The notes under the pieces are model-generated. The model was given only the letters and a program-made list of their open reading frames with translations. It had not been told where the DNA came from and made no database searches. Of a stretch of DNA of 64,000 nucleotides, positions 50,328-62,766 are shown one piece after another. The position numbers and the translations under genes are program-made. Positions within the stretch are counted from its first letter, which is position 1; each line of letters opens with the position of its first letter. The DNA comes from Epiperipatus broadwayi (lineage: Eukaryota; Onychophora; Udeonychophora; Euonychophora; Peripatidae): NCBI GenBank assembly GCA_028023455.1, contig JAQFVV010000515.1, positions 310,001-374,000 of the forward strand, written 5' to 3'.

Positions 50328-51599
50328 TTAATATTGATCAATAATTAGTATAATTTGAATATTATAATAAAGAACTTCAATACAGTTTGTAATTTATTAA
50401 AAAGTTCTACCAAAATAGTCATTATATACAAAATAAAATAATAAAATAAAATAAAAAGTGAATGAAATACTAAATTCATTATAAAGTTAAGCTTGAGGTA
50501 CATAAGTTAGTAGTTTAGAGTCAGTGCAATATAGTATTATTTATCCTATCTTTATAGATTTTGAGGGCTCATTGCTTCATGCTGCTATGACCATAAATTT
50601 TGTAATAGCTTCATCAACTGCCACCTCACTTTGCATTTGATATGCAGCTTTGCAATTTACATTGCAGTAGTGTATAATTAACCTAAGTTTATATACTGTC
50701 AAAATCTTTACTTTTAGCATTTGTGTATTTTTATTATTATTAAAATGCAGACAAGACATTATAGAAAAATCTAAATTGGATCATAATATTCAAATACTGG
50801 ACCCAAGCCCACATTATAGCAAAAAATGCAGATAATTCACGATATAAGTATATACAATCACGAGCTATTTTTTTTTAATGTTAGTTTCAATAATAATTTT
50901 TTAGTACATTTTTTATCAAATATAAATATATAAAAATAAAATAATAATTAAAAAATGTAGAGAAATAAATACTTATCATTAGGCCCTCCATAATGTTGTC
51001 TTCAAAATACATCAGTAAAAAGTTTTACTTTTTCCGATGTATTTTCACGTCGAATACTTTTCCAGTAACTATCAAAAAAGTGAGAGAAAGACAAAAAAGT
51101 TCAATTTACTTGATCACAAAAATTATAAAATTTTTATTTTTTATCATAGAAAAATAAAACTTACCTTTCCTGAAACTAGAAATATGGAAATGAAGGTGTA
51201 TAAAGCTCATGTGTAGCCTGCATAGATTTCCGTTAATCTTAACCTGAACCCGGATATTTATAATTTGAAAATCATTGCCCGCATTATGTGGGCATAAAAA
51301 CGAATGGGTTAAACTTTTCTATCATTATTCAATATATACAATACTAATTTTTTGAGGACAATAATTATAAGATACAACCAATGCTTATAAAATTTATTTT
51401 TAAGATGCCCAAAAGTTAATGATTCATCTTTTTTAGATTTATATTTTCACAACTTTAATCCAATCTCTTATAATTGCTTCAAACTTGTTATTCTCCGAGA
51501 TCACTTTTTTTTATATTTATTCTGCATGTTTCTTCTTCACTTGTTGCAAAAATGGACAAAACAAATGAAATGGACTCCTAATTAAAGTTCAATAAATAT

Positions 51600-53115
51600 A
51601 CATAATTACTTGTGATTTTATAAGGTTTAACAATTTAATGGTAGAATTACAATGAAGAAGGCAAAGATTGTAGTACAAATGGCAGAAGCTGACTTTAAAG
51701 TTAATGTTTCTTCATGAGTTATTCAATATCAAAAGATTCAACTGTCGTGAAGCATACAGTCGCAGTGAAAAAGTGAAAAATCGGATAAAAAAATCTTCAG
51801 AGTTAGTATTTTATTTTTTAAAAAAATAATCAGAATTACGTTTTTTTTTTTTATGGATGTGAATGTTGGAAAAGTTTGCCCTGCAGTTTGATGACATGAA
51901 AGCTAAAGATACTTGTATCACAACTCACCTGTCATTTTAATTTTTTAAATGATCTCTCATCTGAGCAACAAAATATTCAATTTTTCAAGGCTAGGAAAAA
52001 ATGTTGATGCTTATGAAGTGTGGAAACTTTACTTGATGCATAATATAATCAAATTGAAAAGAGTTTTAATTATATTCCAAGATGATTTAATTTATTAGAA
52101 AAGTATATAATGCTTTGAAGAAAGAAAGATAATCAGCATTAAGATGGATGGGCTTAATTAATACTCAATAATGGATATGCCCAAATAGATGATAATTTTT
52201 TTAGAAAAATACTATTTTAAGATCGCCAGGAATAATAACATTGACCAATAATAATAGTCTGACATTGTTTAGGAACACTACTTTTTAAATTGATCAATGA
52301 CTTTGATGGAATGGGTGTGCTTGTATCCCAGAAATTAAAAAGAAAGACATTACAATCTTACCCGGCAGTGGTTCATTGAAAAATGTTGACATCTATGTTC
52401 ATGTTGAAATAATGAAGGTGCAGTTTATCCCTGGTGCAAATAGTATCTTTTTCGGTTTGCTATTGATTTTTCAAAGAAAATATCACACATGATTGTTGAA
52501 AGTATTATTAAAGGGCATCTTTCATAATTATTAAAATGAACTTAATAATTGCACCCATTTATAATACTGCAGGATTCATCCAAATACTAGCTTTGTAATT
52601 CTTAATGAAGATTTTTAATCAGTTATAACTACATTATCTTTTTGTTCAATTTATTATTAAATGGTTGTTTTTGCTCAATAGGTAGTAATAGAGTAATAAG
52701 GATTAAAGGTTCCAGCATTATTTATCAAGTATATAACATTAAAAAAAAAAAAGATCTACTGAGAAAATACAAAATTCATAATGTTTTCTTATCAAAGTCG
52801 ATTCTTTTCTAATTCTATCATATTTTTTGCCTGTGATTTCAAGTTTGTTTAAATATTCTCATTTTTGTATGATTTTTTTAGGTGCTCTTGTATATATACA
52901 AAAACTTATCGTACAGCAGTAAAGCATCAAACTACCATGTTTTAAATTCTAGACTGAGGAAATTTGAAAATTTTTTTTATTACAAGCCAATCCTGCTATT
53001 TATTTAATATTGCTTATGCTAGGTTACTTGTATATATTGTTTTATATTATAACTGAAGAAGGCTGTTGGACAACCAAAACTGTCATCAATTTTTGCATGT
53101 TTAGAATAATAAAAT
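51600..53115 (+). mobile_element. Decayed unidentified element ending in a ribozyme-like motif
   Basis: The GC content is higher than the flanks and translated scraps are interrupted by many stops, and no domain was recognised. Near its 3' end CTGAAGA (53,053-53,059), a partly paired segment GGCTG/CAACC and AAAAC follow in hammerhead order, then AATAATAAAATATT resembling a polyadenylation end. The limits are approximate. Confidence 0.35.
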
Positions 53116-53528
53116 ATTGTATTTGCATTGTGTAAAGTACATTGAAAAATGTGTTAATATTGTTTATTTGCATATCTAACTGTTCTAAGCTTGAGAATAA
53201 AATAAATGATGGGGAAACCGCTCAAATCCTCTTCTCCGAAAATTTGGCAAGCTTTGTAAGTAATGTCTTCTTCTTCACTATTTTTTGTGTGAGGGATTGT
53301 GAGAAGCTTTTAATCTGCACTGGGTATTTAAAGACCTTCTCATCTTTATATCTTGTAATACTCTTCCAAAACATTTAATAATCTGTAAATATAAACTGTT
53401 TGCAATATTGCATTGATTTAATAAATATGCAAATAAGTGTTCTTATGTTTGATTTAAATAGTGACTTTCAAAACTATATTTATTACATGTTTTGCATATA
53501 AACAATTTTTCTTTTGATATATTTTTAG

Positions 53529-53628
53529 AACTCGAAGCGTATTCATCTGTAGTCTCGGCTTTCAGAGCTCAAGGAGATTTGACAAAAGATAAAAAGAGAA
53601 TTTTGCAAGATCTTTGCAATACCCTTAG
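53529..53628 (+). CDS. EMSY: EMSY, second coding exon (core of ENT domain)
   Basis: A TTTTTAG acceptor ends at 53,528 and a GTATGT donor begins at 53,629. The 100-bp exon reads LEAYSSVVSAFRAQGDLTKD and then a KKRILQDLCNTL block, matching the vertebrate ENT domain (LEAYAGVISALRAQGDLTKEKK) closely. The first two bases complete the Glu codon begun at 31,602, and the last two (AG) begin a Ser codon finished by the next exon. The ENT fold is a helical dimer used for protein binding, including BRCA2-linked chromatin factors in the vertebrate protein. The open phase, clean splice sites and conservation argue for a working gene. Confidence 0.95.
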
Positions 53629-53709
53629 GTATGTATATATATATAATTTATAATATTTGTGAAATTAAAAAATTGTTTTAATTTGAAATTTTCTTCTTAC
53701 TAATACTAG

Positions 53710-53784
53710 CATATCAACAGAGCGACATCGAGCTGAAATTAGAAGAGCAGTCAATGACGAAAGATTGAATACAGTAGCAGATAA
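53710..53784 (+). CDS. EMSY: EMSY, third coding exon (end of ENT domain)
   Basis: It follows the previous exon after an 81-bp intron, with acceptor TACTAG and donor GTATGT. It encodes (S)ISTERHRAEIRRAVNDER followed by LNTVAD, nearly identical to the vertebrate ISTERHRAEVRRAVNDERL. It ends in phase 2 with AA, probably an Asn codon as in other EMSY proteins. The three exons together give about 78 residues. The long Ser/Thr-rich remainder of the protein must lie beyond the window: no exon encoding the expected SEWSIEGRRLVP region was recognised up to 64,000. Confidence 0.95.
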
Positions 53785-54149
53785 GTATGTAATTTTTCTT
53801 GCTCTGAATAGTGATAGAAGTTTTTTTAAATCTTACATTAAGATTTCGTGTGTTTTTTTATGCATAACAATGGATGTTTACCAATTAAGTTATTAAGATG
53901 ATTATTGTAATACAAAGTTGTAATTTTCAGTTATTTAATGAACTAATATTTATCATCTTAGCATTATTTTATGTCATAATTCATTTATTTTGTTTCGGTA
54001 GTTGGACTACATTTGCATTCTCTGATTTTCCTATTGCCATTTTTTATATTCTACACTAATTAAATATTTTATTTTAATTAACTCAGTTATTTTAATGAAA
54101 TAAGCGGGTTGGCTTCAGTTTAGAACCTTAATGGTTGTTTGAATTTTAG

Positions 54150-54330
54150 ACTCTTAGCTTGATAAGTGACTATTAAGTGGAAGCCAGATGCCAACTATAT
54201 TGATTGCAGCTTTGAATTCCAAGTCCTTGTTGATAAAGGCAAAAGCCAGGAATTGGCCTGGAGATGAGGATTAAAGAGCACTACAATCTGGCCATCACTG
54301 ATTGTTTAAAATTAAAGCAGATAGTTGCTA
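54150..54330 (+). repeat. Diverged direct repeat of 58,940-59,120
   Basis: The two segments share TTGATAAAGGCAAAAGCCAG-type words followed by an ATCACTGATT(G/A)TT end in the same order. They are probably old copies of a dispersed element. Confidence 0.4.
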
Positions 54331-54646
54331 TTTACATTTTGCAGCAAGATAGAGAATTAATTGGTGTTGAGCTGGTTTTTTTTTTTTAGTGAAATGTTTC
54401 ATCACTTCAATGATTCTTCTCCTCTTTGTTGTTTCTCTGTATTTTTTAAAGCTATTTTGTATGTGTGAGCACACTTTCTTTTTTGTTATGCCAGCTCACC
54501 AAGTGCTTTTCTGAAAGAATTGTGGATTGAGCTATCTTGTTTTAAATTAGACATGTCAATAAAGCATGGAAACAAATACAATTGAAATTTTAGCAATTAT
54601 TTAATATGTGAACTATAGAACAGACATGTTATCATCAAAGATGTAT

Positions 54647-54835
54647 ACATCCTAGGCACATGCACTAAAATTTTATAATATCTTAACGATATCTTGGTGA
54701 GTACTGAGGATACTCTCAAACTGAAGCACAAGATGGAAACTAATAAATTGGAAAATTTCATGAGCATTAATATATAGAAAGAAATTAATGGATGTAAAGT
54801 GAAAAGAAACATCTTCATGTTCTCAAACTAAGATG
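54647..54835 (+). repeat. Left half of a foldback split by the hAT element
   Basis: The arm at 54,647-54,720 is inverted relative to 58,608-58,683 (GAGTACTGAGGA against TCCTCAGTACTC, GCACATGCACTAAAA against GTTTCAGCGCATGTGC). The hAT insertion lies in what was the loop. Confidence 0.65.
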
Positions 54836-54843
54836 CTTTAGAT

Positions 54844-57800
54844 CAGTGGTCTTCAACCCTTGGTCCGCGGACCGGCGCTGGGCAGCAGAAGTTTTCTGCC
54901 GGTCCACACTAGACTGGCAGGAAAGTTTGTAATAACAAAATAATATTTTAAACTGTTAATTAATATAAACAATTTTTATTTATTTTTTCATCGCAATTGC
55001 TTAAATAAAATTAATTATAAATCAAAATTTTATTTCAATTATTAGATAATACTATAATTACTAAATAATAATCAAAGGAATTTATCTGAAAATGCAATTT
55101 TTAAAAGACCAAGCATCAATCTCATGATAATTGCACCACTCCTTATACGTCAATTTTTATACCTAGTAGGCATTTCTGTATTGCGTCAGCTCATTTATTG
55201 GTCACATATAGCAAAATTTTTTATTGCATTTGTATCATCTTTTTATTTTGTGTGTGACATTTCTTTTTGAAATTTGTAAACTTCATAAAATGGAGACAAA
55301 AAACATCAAACAGCAAAACCCCTTTTGGCCTTCTTAAGAAGAGACAAGGATAATATTCCAATAAAAAGTGACACTGATACTGAAAGTATGTCAAGTACTA
55401 TAGTTTCAACTCTTGAAGAAACGAGGAAAAAAAGATATGTCGATACTTCAGAATGTGCAGGAAAAAACAAAAACAAAAAAAAAGGTCATTTTATTAGAAA
55501 ATACAATAAGGAGTATTTAAAACTTGGTTTCATAGTTGCTCCTGACAGTGAACTATCACCATGTCCTTTGTGTGTAGTATGTTCCAAAATTTTGTCAAGT
55601 GAAGCTATGAAACCTTCCAAACTTGCTCATCATTTGCATTCAAAGCATGGAGAACTTACGCATAAGCCATTAGACTTTTTTGATGGATTACATGATCAAA
55701 TGAAAATTCAGATAAATCAAATGAGTACGATGATGACTAGTGACAAATCACTGCTTCAAGCATCTTATTTACTTGCTCTTCGAATAGCTAAAACAAAAAA
55801 ACCATTTATGATTGGAGAGGAATTAGTAAAGCCTTGCATCTTGGATGTTGTACAAGAAATTTTGGGTCCCCAAGCTACTAAAAAACTAAAGCCTATATCA
55901 CTTACAAATACTACTATTAGGAGAATTGTTGGTATGGCCACAGATATTGAAGAACAAGTTATAGAGGACATTAAGAAATCAAAATGTTTTGCGATTCAGC
56001 TTGACGAATCAACTGATGTGAGTAATGATGCTATTCTATTCTGCTTTATGAGATATAATGAAGATAAAGACTTAAGGGAAGAACTTCTTTGTTGCCTTGA
56101 TTTACCTGCACGGACTACTGGTTCAGAGATATTTAATGTTCTTAATGAGTATTTTCAAGCACAAGGTTTGGATTGGAGTAAATGTGTAGGAGTATGTACG
56201 GATGGTACTGCTAGCATGACTGGATGTCGCTCACGAGTAGTTATAAAAATAAAGAAAGTCACGCACCTAGACATTTTGTTCACTCACTGCATGATCCACC
56301 GAGAACACTAACTGCAAGGAAGCTTTCTGCTGAACTAAATATTGTAATGAATGACGCTGTTAAAATTATTAATGAAATTCGTAGTCAAGCAAAGAACTAC
56401 AGATTATTCACAATATTGTGTGAGAGCATGGAATCACATCACCAACATCTTCTACATGCAGAAGTGGGGTGGTTATCAAGAGAAAGAGTTCTTTCACATC
56501 TTTTTGAACTTAGAGAAGTAAAACAGTTTTTACTAAAGTGGAAATCAGCCTAGTAGAACCGTTGTTGAATGATGACTGGGTGGGTAAACTTGCATACTTA
56601 GCGGATATATTTGACCTGCTTAACAGACTTAATCTTTCTCTCCAGGTACCTTGTACAAATATTTTTATATTGAGAAATAAAATGGATGCATTTAGAAAAA
56701 AGCTGTTGTTTTGGAATAGTTGTGTACAACAAACAGATATAGATATGTTTCCACTTTTAGGAGAATTTTTGACTGCTGCTAATGTCAACCAGAAAGTCAT
56801 ATTCAACATTAGTCAGCATTTAAGAGTGTTAGCTGAAAACTTTGATAATTTTCCTGAAAGTTAGGATCCTCGTAAAGATAACCTCTGGATTAATAATCCT
56901 TTTTTGGAAGATGTAAACTCTTGTGCACTTGAATCTCATGAAAAAGAAAATCTGATCAAATTGTCATCTGATCTCCCTCTGGTGTCCAGACATAAAATGC
57001 AATCGTTGTCTCAATTTTGCTATCACTTGAAAAAGAATATTCAACTTTTAGTTGCAAAGCTATCAAATTATTAGTGATTTTTTCAACCTCGTATTTATGC
57101 GAGAAAACATTTTTAGCAATGTCAATAATAAAAAATAAACAAAGAAATAGAATGGATGTTAAAGCAGCACTTCATCTTTCTGAAACAACGCTACAGCCAC
57201 GCATATCAAATTTAGTAACAAAGAAACAACAGCAGATGTCACATTAGGTAGGTAAAAAATTTTAGAATTTAGATTTTTTGTAAATAAAATATTACCTACA
57301 ATAGTTTTTATTTCTATGTTAGATAAAGCTGTAGAATTTTTTAAATGCAGTTTAATATGAGAAAATTTTTGTCCTAATTACTATGTTCTTAAGCCTTAAA
57401 AGCCAATTGTTTTTTTTTAATTGGAACTCAAACGAATTATATATGTAGCGACAAGAACACAACCGCCCACCTGAATGGAAGAAGTCACTCAATATGTAAT
57501 TAAATCAATATATAACGGAACTCTTACTGGAGGGGGTCACATAAATTGTAATCACTCACATTTGATTTACATATATATTTGACTGTTCATTTCAATGCTT
57601 TCTTTATAATTTCTAGTAATTATTATAATCATTAGATATTAAGGAATAATAATTTTAATCTTTAACTGTAAAGTATAAAAGACTGTTAACTACCTGAAAA
57701 TATTTTAATTCTACAGATCATTGATGATGATTTCCCTTCATCTAGAATGTAAATCTATTATCTTTTTTTTTTTTTTTTAGCAAAATGACATCTTTATAAT

Positions 57801-58542
57801 GATTGTTTTATGTCTATGTGACACTTTACCAAAACAACTTTTCAGCTCAATTTTCCCAGTGGCTTTACAGGTGGTCCTTAGGTGTCTTCAAGAGCAACCA
57901 ACTAATGCAGTCTGGTGTTATTTTAATCTCATTTTTACCCAATTAAAAAAAAAGAAACAGAACGAAAACAAAATCTAATCAATCATGCATAAATTAATTT
58001 GTTTTTCTAGTTATCACAGATGTTTATTGGGGGGGGGGGGTTAGAATTAAATTTTTTATTATTTTTCTAAAAACAAAATTAAAAAAAAAAGTTTTTTATT
58101 ACACAAACTACATATATATAACTTCATCTTGTATATTTAACATTAAATACAGAGATTACATTTATCATAATCATTGTCATGTAATTACACTAGCTGTGAT
58201 ATTTCCCAACATTCACATGAATAACATTTTATTCTTGCATGTTTTAACAATGAAATAATAAATCTAGCAGTGTAGGCACATTACTGAGAATGATTGTTAT
58301 TGTACTGTTTTCTATAGCAGTATGCCTGCGCAACTCGAGAAAGAGTGTTCAGCATGTGAAGGTAGGCAGCACCATTACAATACATAGTAACTAGGGTGTT
58401 GTTTTAGTCAGTTATAACAGTTATGGTCATCTAAGGCTAAGCAGTTTAAATCTTTAAGAAAATTTATCTGTAGACTTCTGCCGGTCCGCGAAATCTCCTT
58501 ATTTTTGCCGGTCCGCAGGTGTGAAAAGGTTGAAGACCACTG
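54844..58542 (+). mobile_element. Full-length hAT transposon, inactive
   Basis: The terminal inverted repeats CAGTGGTCTTCAACC (54,844) and GGTTGAAGACCACTG (ending 58,542) bound 3,699 bp. Both sides carry the exact 8-bp target duplication CTTTAGAT (54,836-54,843 and 58,543-58,550), the hallmark length for hAT. Subterminal GGTCCGC/GCGGACCGGC repeats at both ends are likely transposase-binding sites. The interior carries a broken transposase gene and about 1.2 kb of noncoding DNA with a poly(G) run near 58,030. A perfect target duplication means the insertion is fairly recent. Confidence 0.95.
55325..57247 (+). pseudogene. hAT transposase (ZBED/Charlie-like), frameshifted
   Basis: The first frame (55,325-56,311) has an acidic, Lys-rich N-terminus and then a BED-type zinc finger (C83, C86, H103, H108). 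LDEST holds the first catalytic Asp at residue 227 and CTDGTASMTG the second at 293. It then breaks at about 56,305, where the HCMIHRE motif continues out of phase as the frame 56,224-56,553. Further pieces are 56,538-56,864 and 57,017-57,247. The last carries the C-terminal dimerisation signature TSYLCEKTFLAMSIIKNKQR. Stops at 56,551, 56,862 and near 57,070 also interrupt it. It is not able to make transposase, though all domains are legible. Confidence 0.9.
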
Positions 58543-58550
58543 CTTTAGAT

Positions 58551-58700
58551 TGGCCTATATGACTGAATTTAGATACAAAAGATAAGATGATTGCTCTTAT
58601 CTTTTCAAAAGTCTCCTCAGTACTCAACAAGACATTGTTGAGATATTATAATAATGTTTCAGCGCATGTGCTTAGAGTGTAAATCCTTTCTGTTTAAATT
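58551..58700 (+). repeat. Right half of the foldback split by the hAT element
   Basis: It continues the host repeat after the target duplication. It contains the right inverted arm (58,608-58,683) and matches 39,847-40,018. Confidence 0.65.
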
Positions 58701-60440
58701 ACATATGATCTCTGCGCTAGTAAATGAAATTGAATATTACATAATGTACTTATAGTAAAATGTGCAAAATCACACACAAGTTAATCTATTTAGACATCTC
58801 ATCTGAATTTAATACCTCCGGTCATCAGAGCAATGATGCAAGATGTCGTTCTTTTCGAAGCCATACAGGTTTGGTAGTCAAAGTTAGGAACTGTTCAAGC
58901 AGATTGTCTTGGGTTCTATATCTTAGGCTGATTTCAATTTCAAGTTTTATACTTATCAGATAAAATGGAAAGAAGTCACTGAATGCATATTTTGCTTTTC
59001 TTCCAATTTTAAATCATAAGCCTTAATGATAAAGGTAAAAGCTAGAAACCAGTTTAAGGATGGTATTTAAATATTAAGGGTAAGGATTTTGTGTGCATTT
59101 CTTAATCACTGATTATTCAAGCTTAGATGACATTAGAGTGAAAAGCAGTTCTTGTTTTATTGTAGAATGTAGGTCTAGAGTATCCTTGTAAAGTATTTAT
59201 GTTGTATAATAATTAGGTGATTTTTGATATGTTAGAAACTATTTCTGAATTGCAAAGAACAGATTTTAGGAGAACCTGCTCCATCAACAATGCCAAGCCT
59301 TATATATTTCACAGCTGCCTTTCTAAGATAATTTTCTAAACTTTTTAAATATTTGTCAAGTTTTTTTTTTTTATATGGGGAATTCCAAATTGAGGATCCA
59401 TTAATGTGATTATAATTTTTAAAGCCTTATTTAATATGGCAAAGTAATTTATTTGAAGAAGAAATACAGAATTGAAATTAGAACAAAAATTACAGCTAAC
59501 TTTTTATGCTCATTACAGTTTTTAAAAAAAAAAAGGAAAATGACATCCAAGTTTATATAATTAATTATAAAATTTGTAAGTAAAGTATAAATCAAAATAT
59601 GTTACTAAAATATTTATTTACTACAAATGGGTAAGCAAACATTTCTTATGTAATCCTCATTGATTGTGATATACATAAGATGATGTTTGACAGAGTTTTA
59701 ACTCCAAATGAGGAGAGCAGTTTGCCTGTTTTGCCTACTATGCACTGCTTCAACAATCTCATCATTTTATTTGCAATTTTTTTTTTCGTAAGTTATTGTT
59801 TTGTGATTGAATTTAATAGAAGCCTACTAAAAAATCTTAGACTAATTATCATCAAACTAATAGCAATCATGAGGTATATAAAAAAAGCAGTCATTAATAT
59901 TTCATGCTGCATGCATGAACAAAAGCATTAATAATAATTATAAAACTAAATCATTTACCAAAAAATATTGGGATCATTATACAATTGCTGATCATCACAC
60001 ATAATGCTCTGGGTCTTCTGATAGTATTCTACTGGCCATCAAGAAATTAATTATTATTATCACAAAACATACATATGTATCTGAATGAGTTTTAAAGGTG
60101 ACTTTCTTTACTTTAGCATTATCTAAATAATTCTAAAGATAATTATATTTCTTTATTCACAGGGTCAGATACAATTTATGTTAGTATTAAATAATTTCAT
60201 TGGAATAATTTAAAATCATGATTTGTTAATTTATTGATTAATTAGAAGTGTAAATAATGGCAACAAAAAAAAAAAAAAAGAAGAATCTGATAAATCCTTT
60301 ACAGTACAATAGATTATTCTAATTTTTATTTACATATTAATTATTTCTATAATTGACAATCAAAACTATACAAATAACATTATTTATATTGTATTTTATA
60401 AATATATAAGGAATTTGATATTGTAATATAAACAGAGCGT
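58700..60440. other. AT-rich intronic DNA, nothing firm
   Basis: A GC-richer patch at 58,790-58,930 has an open frame (58,760-58,963) with no recognised domain. The remainder is AT-rich with homopolymer runs. Confidence 0.4.
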
Positions 60441-60460
60441 TGATTATATATATATGTGGG

Positions 60461-60530
60461 AGATGATGATCTGAACCAACTGATGAGTGCTGGTTCAGCA
60501 CGAAATATGTGTATTGGAGATCATTTATCT
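60461..60530 (+). ncRNA. Hammerhead ribozyme (type I topology)
   Basis: All invariant core bases are present in order: CTGATGA at 60,480-60,486, a 6-bp stem II (G60487 with C60501 and TGCTG/CAGCA, loop GTT), then GAAA at 60,502-60,505. Stem III is minimal (A60505-U60512 plus one or two weak pairs). It is followed by the cleavage triplet GUA ending at 60,513, where self-cleavage would occur after A60513. Stem I is CCAA (60,476-60,479) with TTGG (60,514-60,517), an internal loop TGAA/A, then ATGATC (60,466-60,471) with GATCAT (60,519-60,524) and further pairs outward (AGAT/ATCT). Short stem III forms are known from Penelope-like retroelements and SINEs. No reverse transcriptase is adjacent. Confidence 0.82.
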
Positions 60531-60641
60531 TTTTCACACGTGTGTGGTCATGTGTAATGATTGTATGAGATGGAGCAGATAGCTGGAGTTTGCAAATCTG
60601 TATTCAAATCTCTTATATATCTAAAAATTCCAAGTATATAA

Positions 60642-62766
60642 TGTAACGAGCACAGACGTTCGTTACATTGTTGTTGTTTTTTATTTATTAAACATGAAAG
60701 TAAATTAAAAAGTTCGCATTTAAAAATTTTCTTTTAGAATTAAAAATTGAAATTAAATATCATCTTAAACTCGTATATATTAAATCGCACAGATAATGAA
60801 AAATTATTAAAATAAAACTGTATTAAAGAAAAAGTATTTTAAAACTAAATTTTAAAAAGATTTGGAGATAAAATTATATCTTTAAATTTATCTTTAAATA
60901 TATTTTTGATTTGGAAAACAGGTTAATTAATCAGAAATGGAAATGATTGTTAATTAGTTAAATGTAAACCAGCCTTGGGCATTTAAATGTAAAAACATCG
61001 GTCAGATAGGAAAACAATAGAAACTTTTAGCAAATGAAATAAATCCATTGGGAAATCGGACCTCAACGAAAAGGATCATCACATCGATGACGAATGTTAA
61101 GTCAATCTTTCAAAGTAATATAAAGGACAAGTTTGGAAATTATTAGTTAGTGACTGGATTATGATTATTACGATGGACAGATAGGTGTTAGTGCGGAGGT
61201 GGGGAGAAGCATTGAAGAGACACGATTCAATCACTTCAGTTTTGCTAGGAAAGAAAGAGAAATGAACTATCGTTTTTCTACATTATGGACCAGTTAAAAC
61301 AAAACCTCCGGATGAATAAATAAAGCCAACAGAATATCAATCTTAGGACGGCATGGGAATTTACGTTCATGCAAGCAACGGATAAAGTTGGAGCTTTAAA
61401 AATCGTAAGAACTTTATATTCACTTGAAACAATAAGAACTCTAAATTTTAAAACTTTTTAGTAAATAATGCAATAGAATCCTATCTGACCAAACTAAATT
61501 CTTCATTAATAATATTTATTATTTGTATTTATTTATTTAAAATCATTTCCATTTATTTAACTTGTTCTTTAGTTTATTTATGATTTCTGCTTTCCGATGA
61601 ATTAAAATATCAATGTTAAACTTAAGTCGGGTGAATGGCTGTATAGATTTGTAAAGTTATATTAGGGAGGGTAATCTTAGGTTATTTGTTTGTGGTTAAA
61701 TTGTCAATGGATTGGATATATTGGTGTGATTAGTAGATGTAATATTGATTCGCTACGGGCAGAATCGCTTCATATGCCGCACACTTCCGTTTGCCTATGG
61801 AAGGAATTATAGTCGGATACCGCAGTCCTTTCATGGAGTTTTTTGTTTTATTGCTCTTCTTTGCGATAGATGTAATATTCCTATCTCATAAGAGGCAATT
61901 TCTTCTCTTAACCTTTTGCTGCGTATTTTATTACATTGAATACATCGATATATCAGATAATTGATCCAGTTTGACTACTAATTTTAGCCTAAGGTTAAAT
62001 AGGGATAGAATGTTTATTTTCAAAGCAAATTTATGTGGTCTATTCATACTCGACCCTAAATAAAAATGCATTAAATTTAAGTTGTTTATAGACGCTTGCA
62101 TGGATTGTTTATTGGTTAACTGTTTTGCGTTTCCATATTTGATCAAAATATATAGACATTCGATAAATAATGATACCTTACGGTGAGTATCTAAAATGTA
62201 TTTATTCGGATGTCTTTTAAGTTATTGGTGACAATGCAAGTATCTTATGTGAATACTATTGTTACATATAAATTTCCCTCCGCAATTGTCAGTAATCAAT
62301 AATTTTGTATCTTGATCATTTATGTTTACTTTGAAATGTTTTTAACCGTGTAATCTATGTAACCGATCTATAGCAACATATTAAAACAAGCTTTTATAAT
62401 CCCATCTGTGCGAACTTAATTAAAATGTAAACTTATAATATAATATAAATTAAAATGTAAATTAAAATCTAAGGTAAAGTTAAAAATAATGTTAAATGTT
62501 AAAATGTAAAACTAATTTAAAATAATTTTAAATCTTATATATATGTGCATAAATAAATGTTTGTATGTTAATTACTGGCAGTGGCTTTTATTGATTTATT
62601 TATATTTAAGATATAAATTAAGATATAGATTTTTATCTCTGCCTCCACTGAGCTAGTGACATCAACGACCATGCAAAAAAAATTTTTTTTACTTCGTATC
62701 TGCCTACTTTAAAATTTTTCTAGTTCAAATGCCTAGATCGCCCGTGTGGATACGTGATTCTCCACG
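60642..62766 (+). mobile_element. 2.1-kb LTR-like element, copy B (opposite to copy A)
   Basis: It begins TGTAACGAGCACAGACG with a hairpin closing at CGTTACA, and ends near GTGATTCTCCA. It is colinear with the reverse complement of 47,510-49,667. A 5' AT-rich third, a central GGGAGGGTAATCTTAGGTTA block (about 61,665) and a final CTAGTTCAAATGCC word (about 62,719) match copy A. It contains no coding frame. It is diverged from copy A by substitutions and small indels. Confidence 0.6.

Larger units (their letters stand above)
31603..53528 (+). other. EMSY: EMSY intron 1 (coding), about 22 kb
   Basis: The donor GTATTC at 31,603 and the acceptor TATATTTTTAG ending at 53,528 bound the intron. The phase is consistent on both sides. 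It contains the repeats listed separately. Long stretches between them (about 36.5-38.1, 40.6-45.3, 45.5-47.5 and 49.7-51.5 kb) are AT-rich DNA in which I see no gene. Confidence 0.85.
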
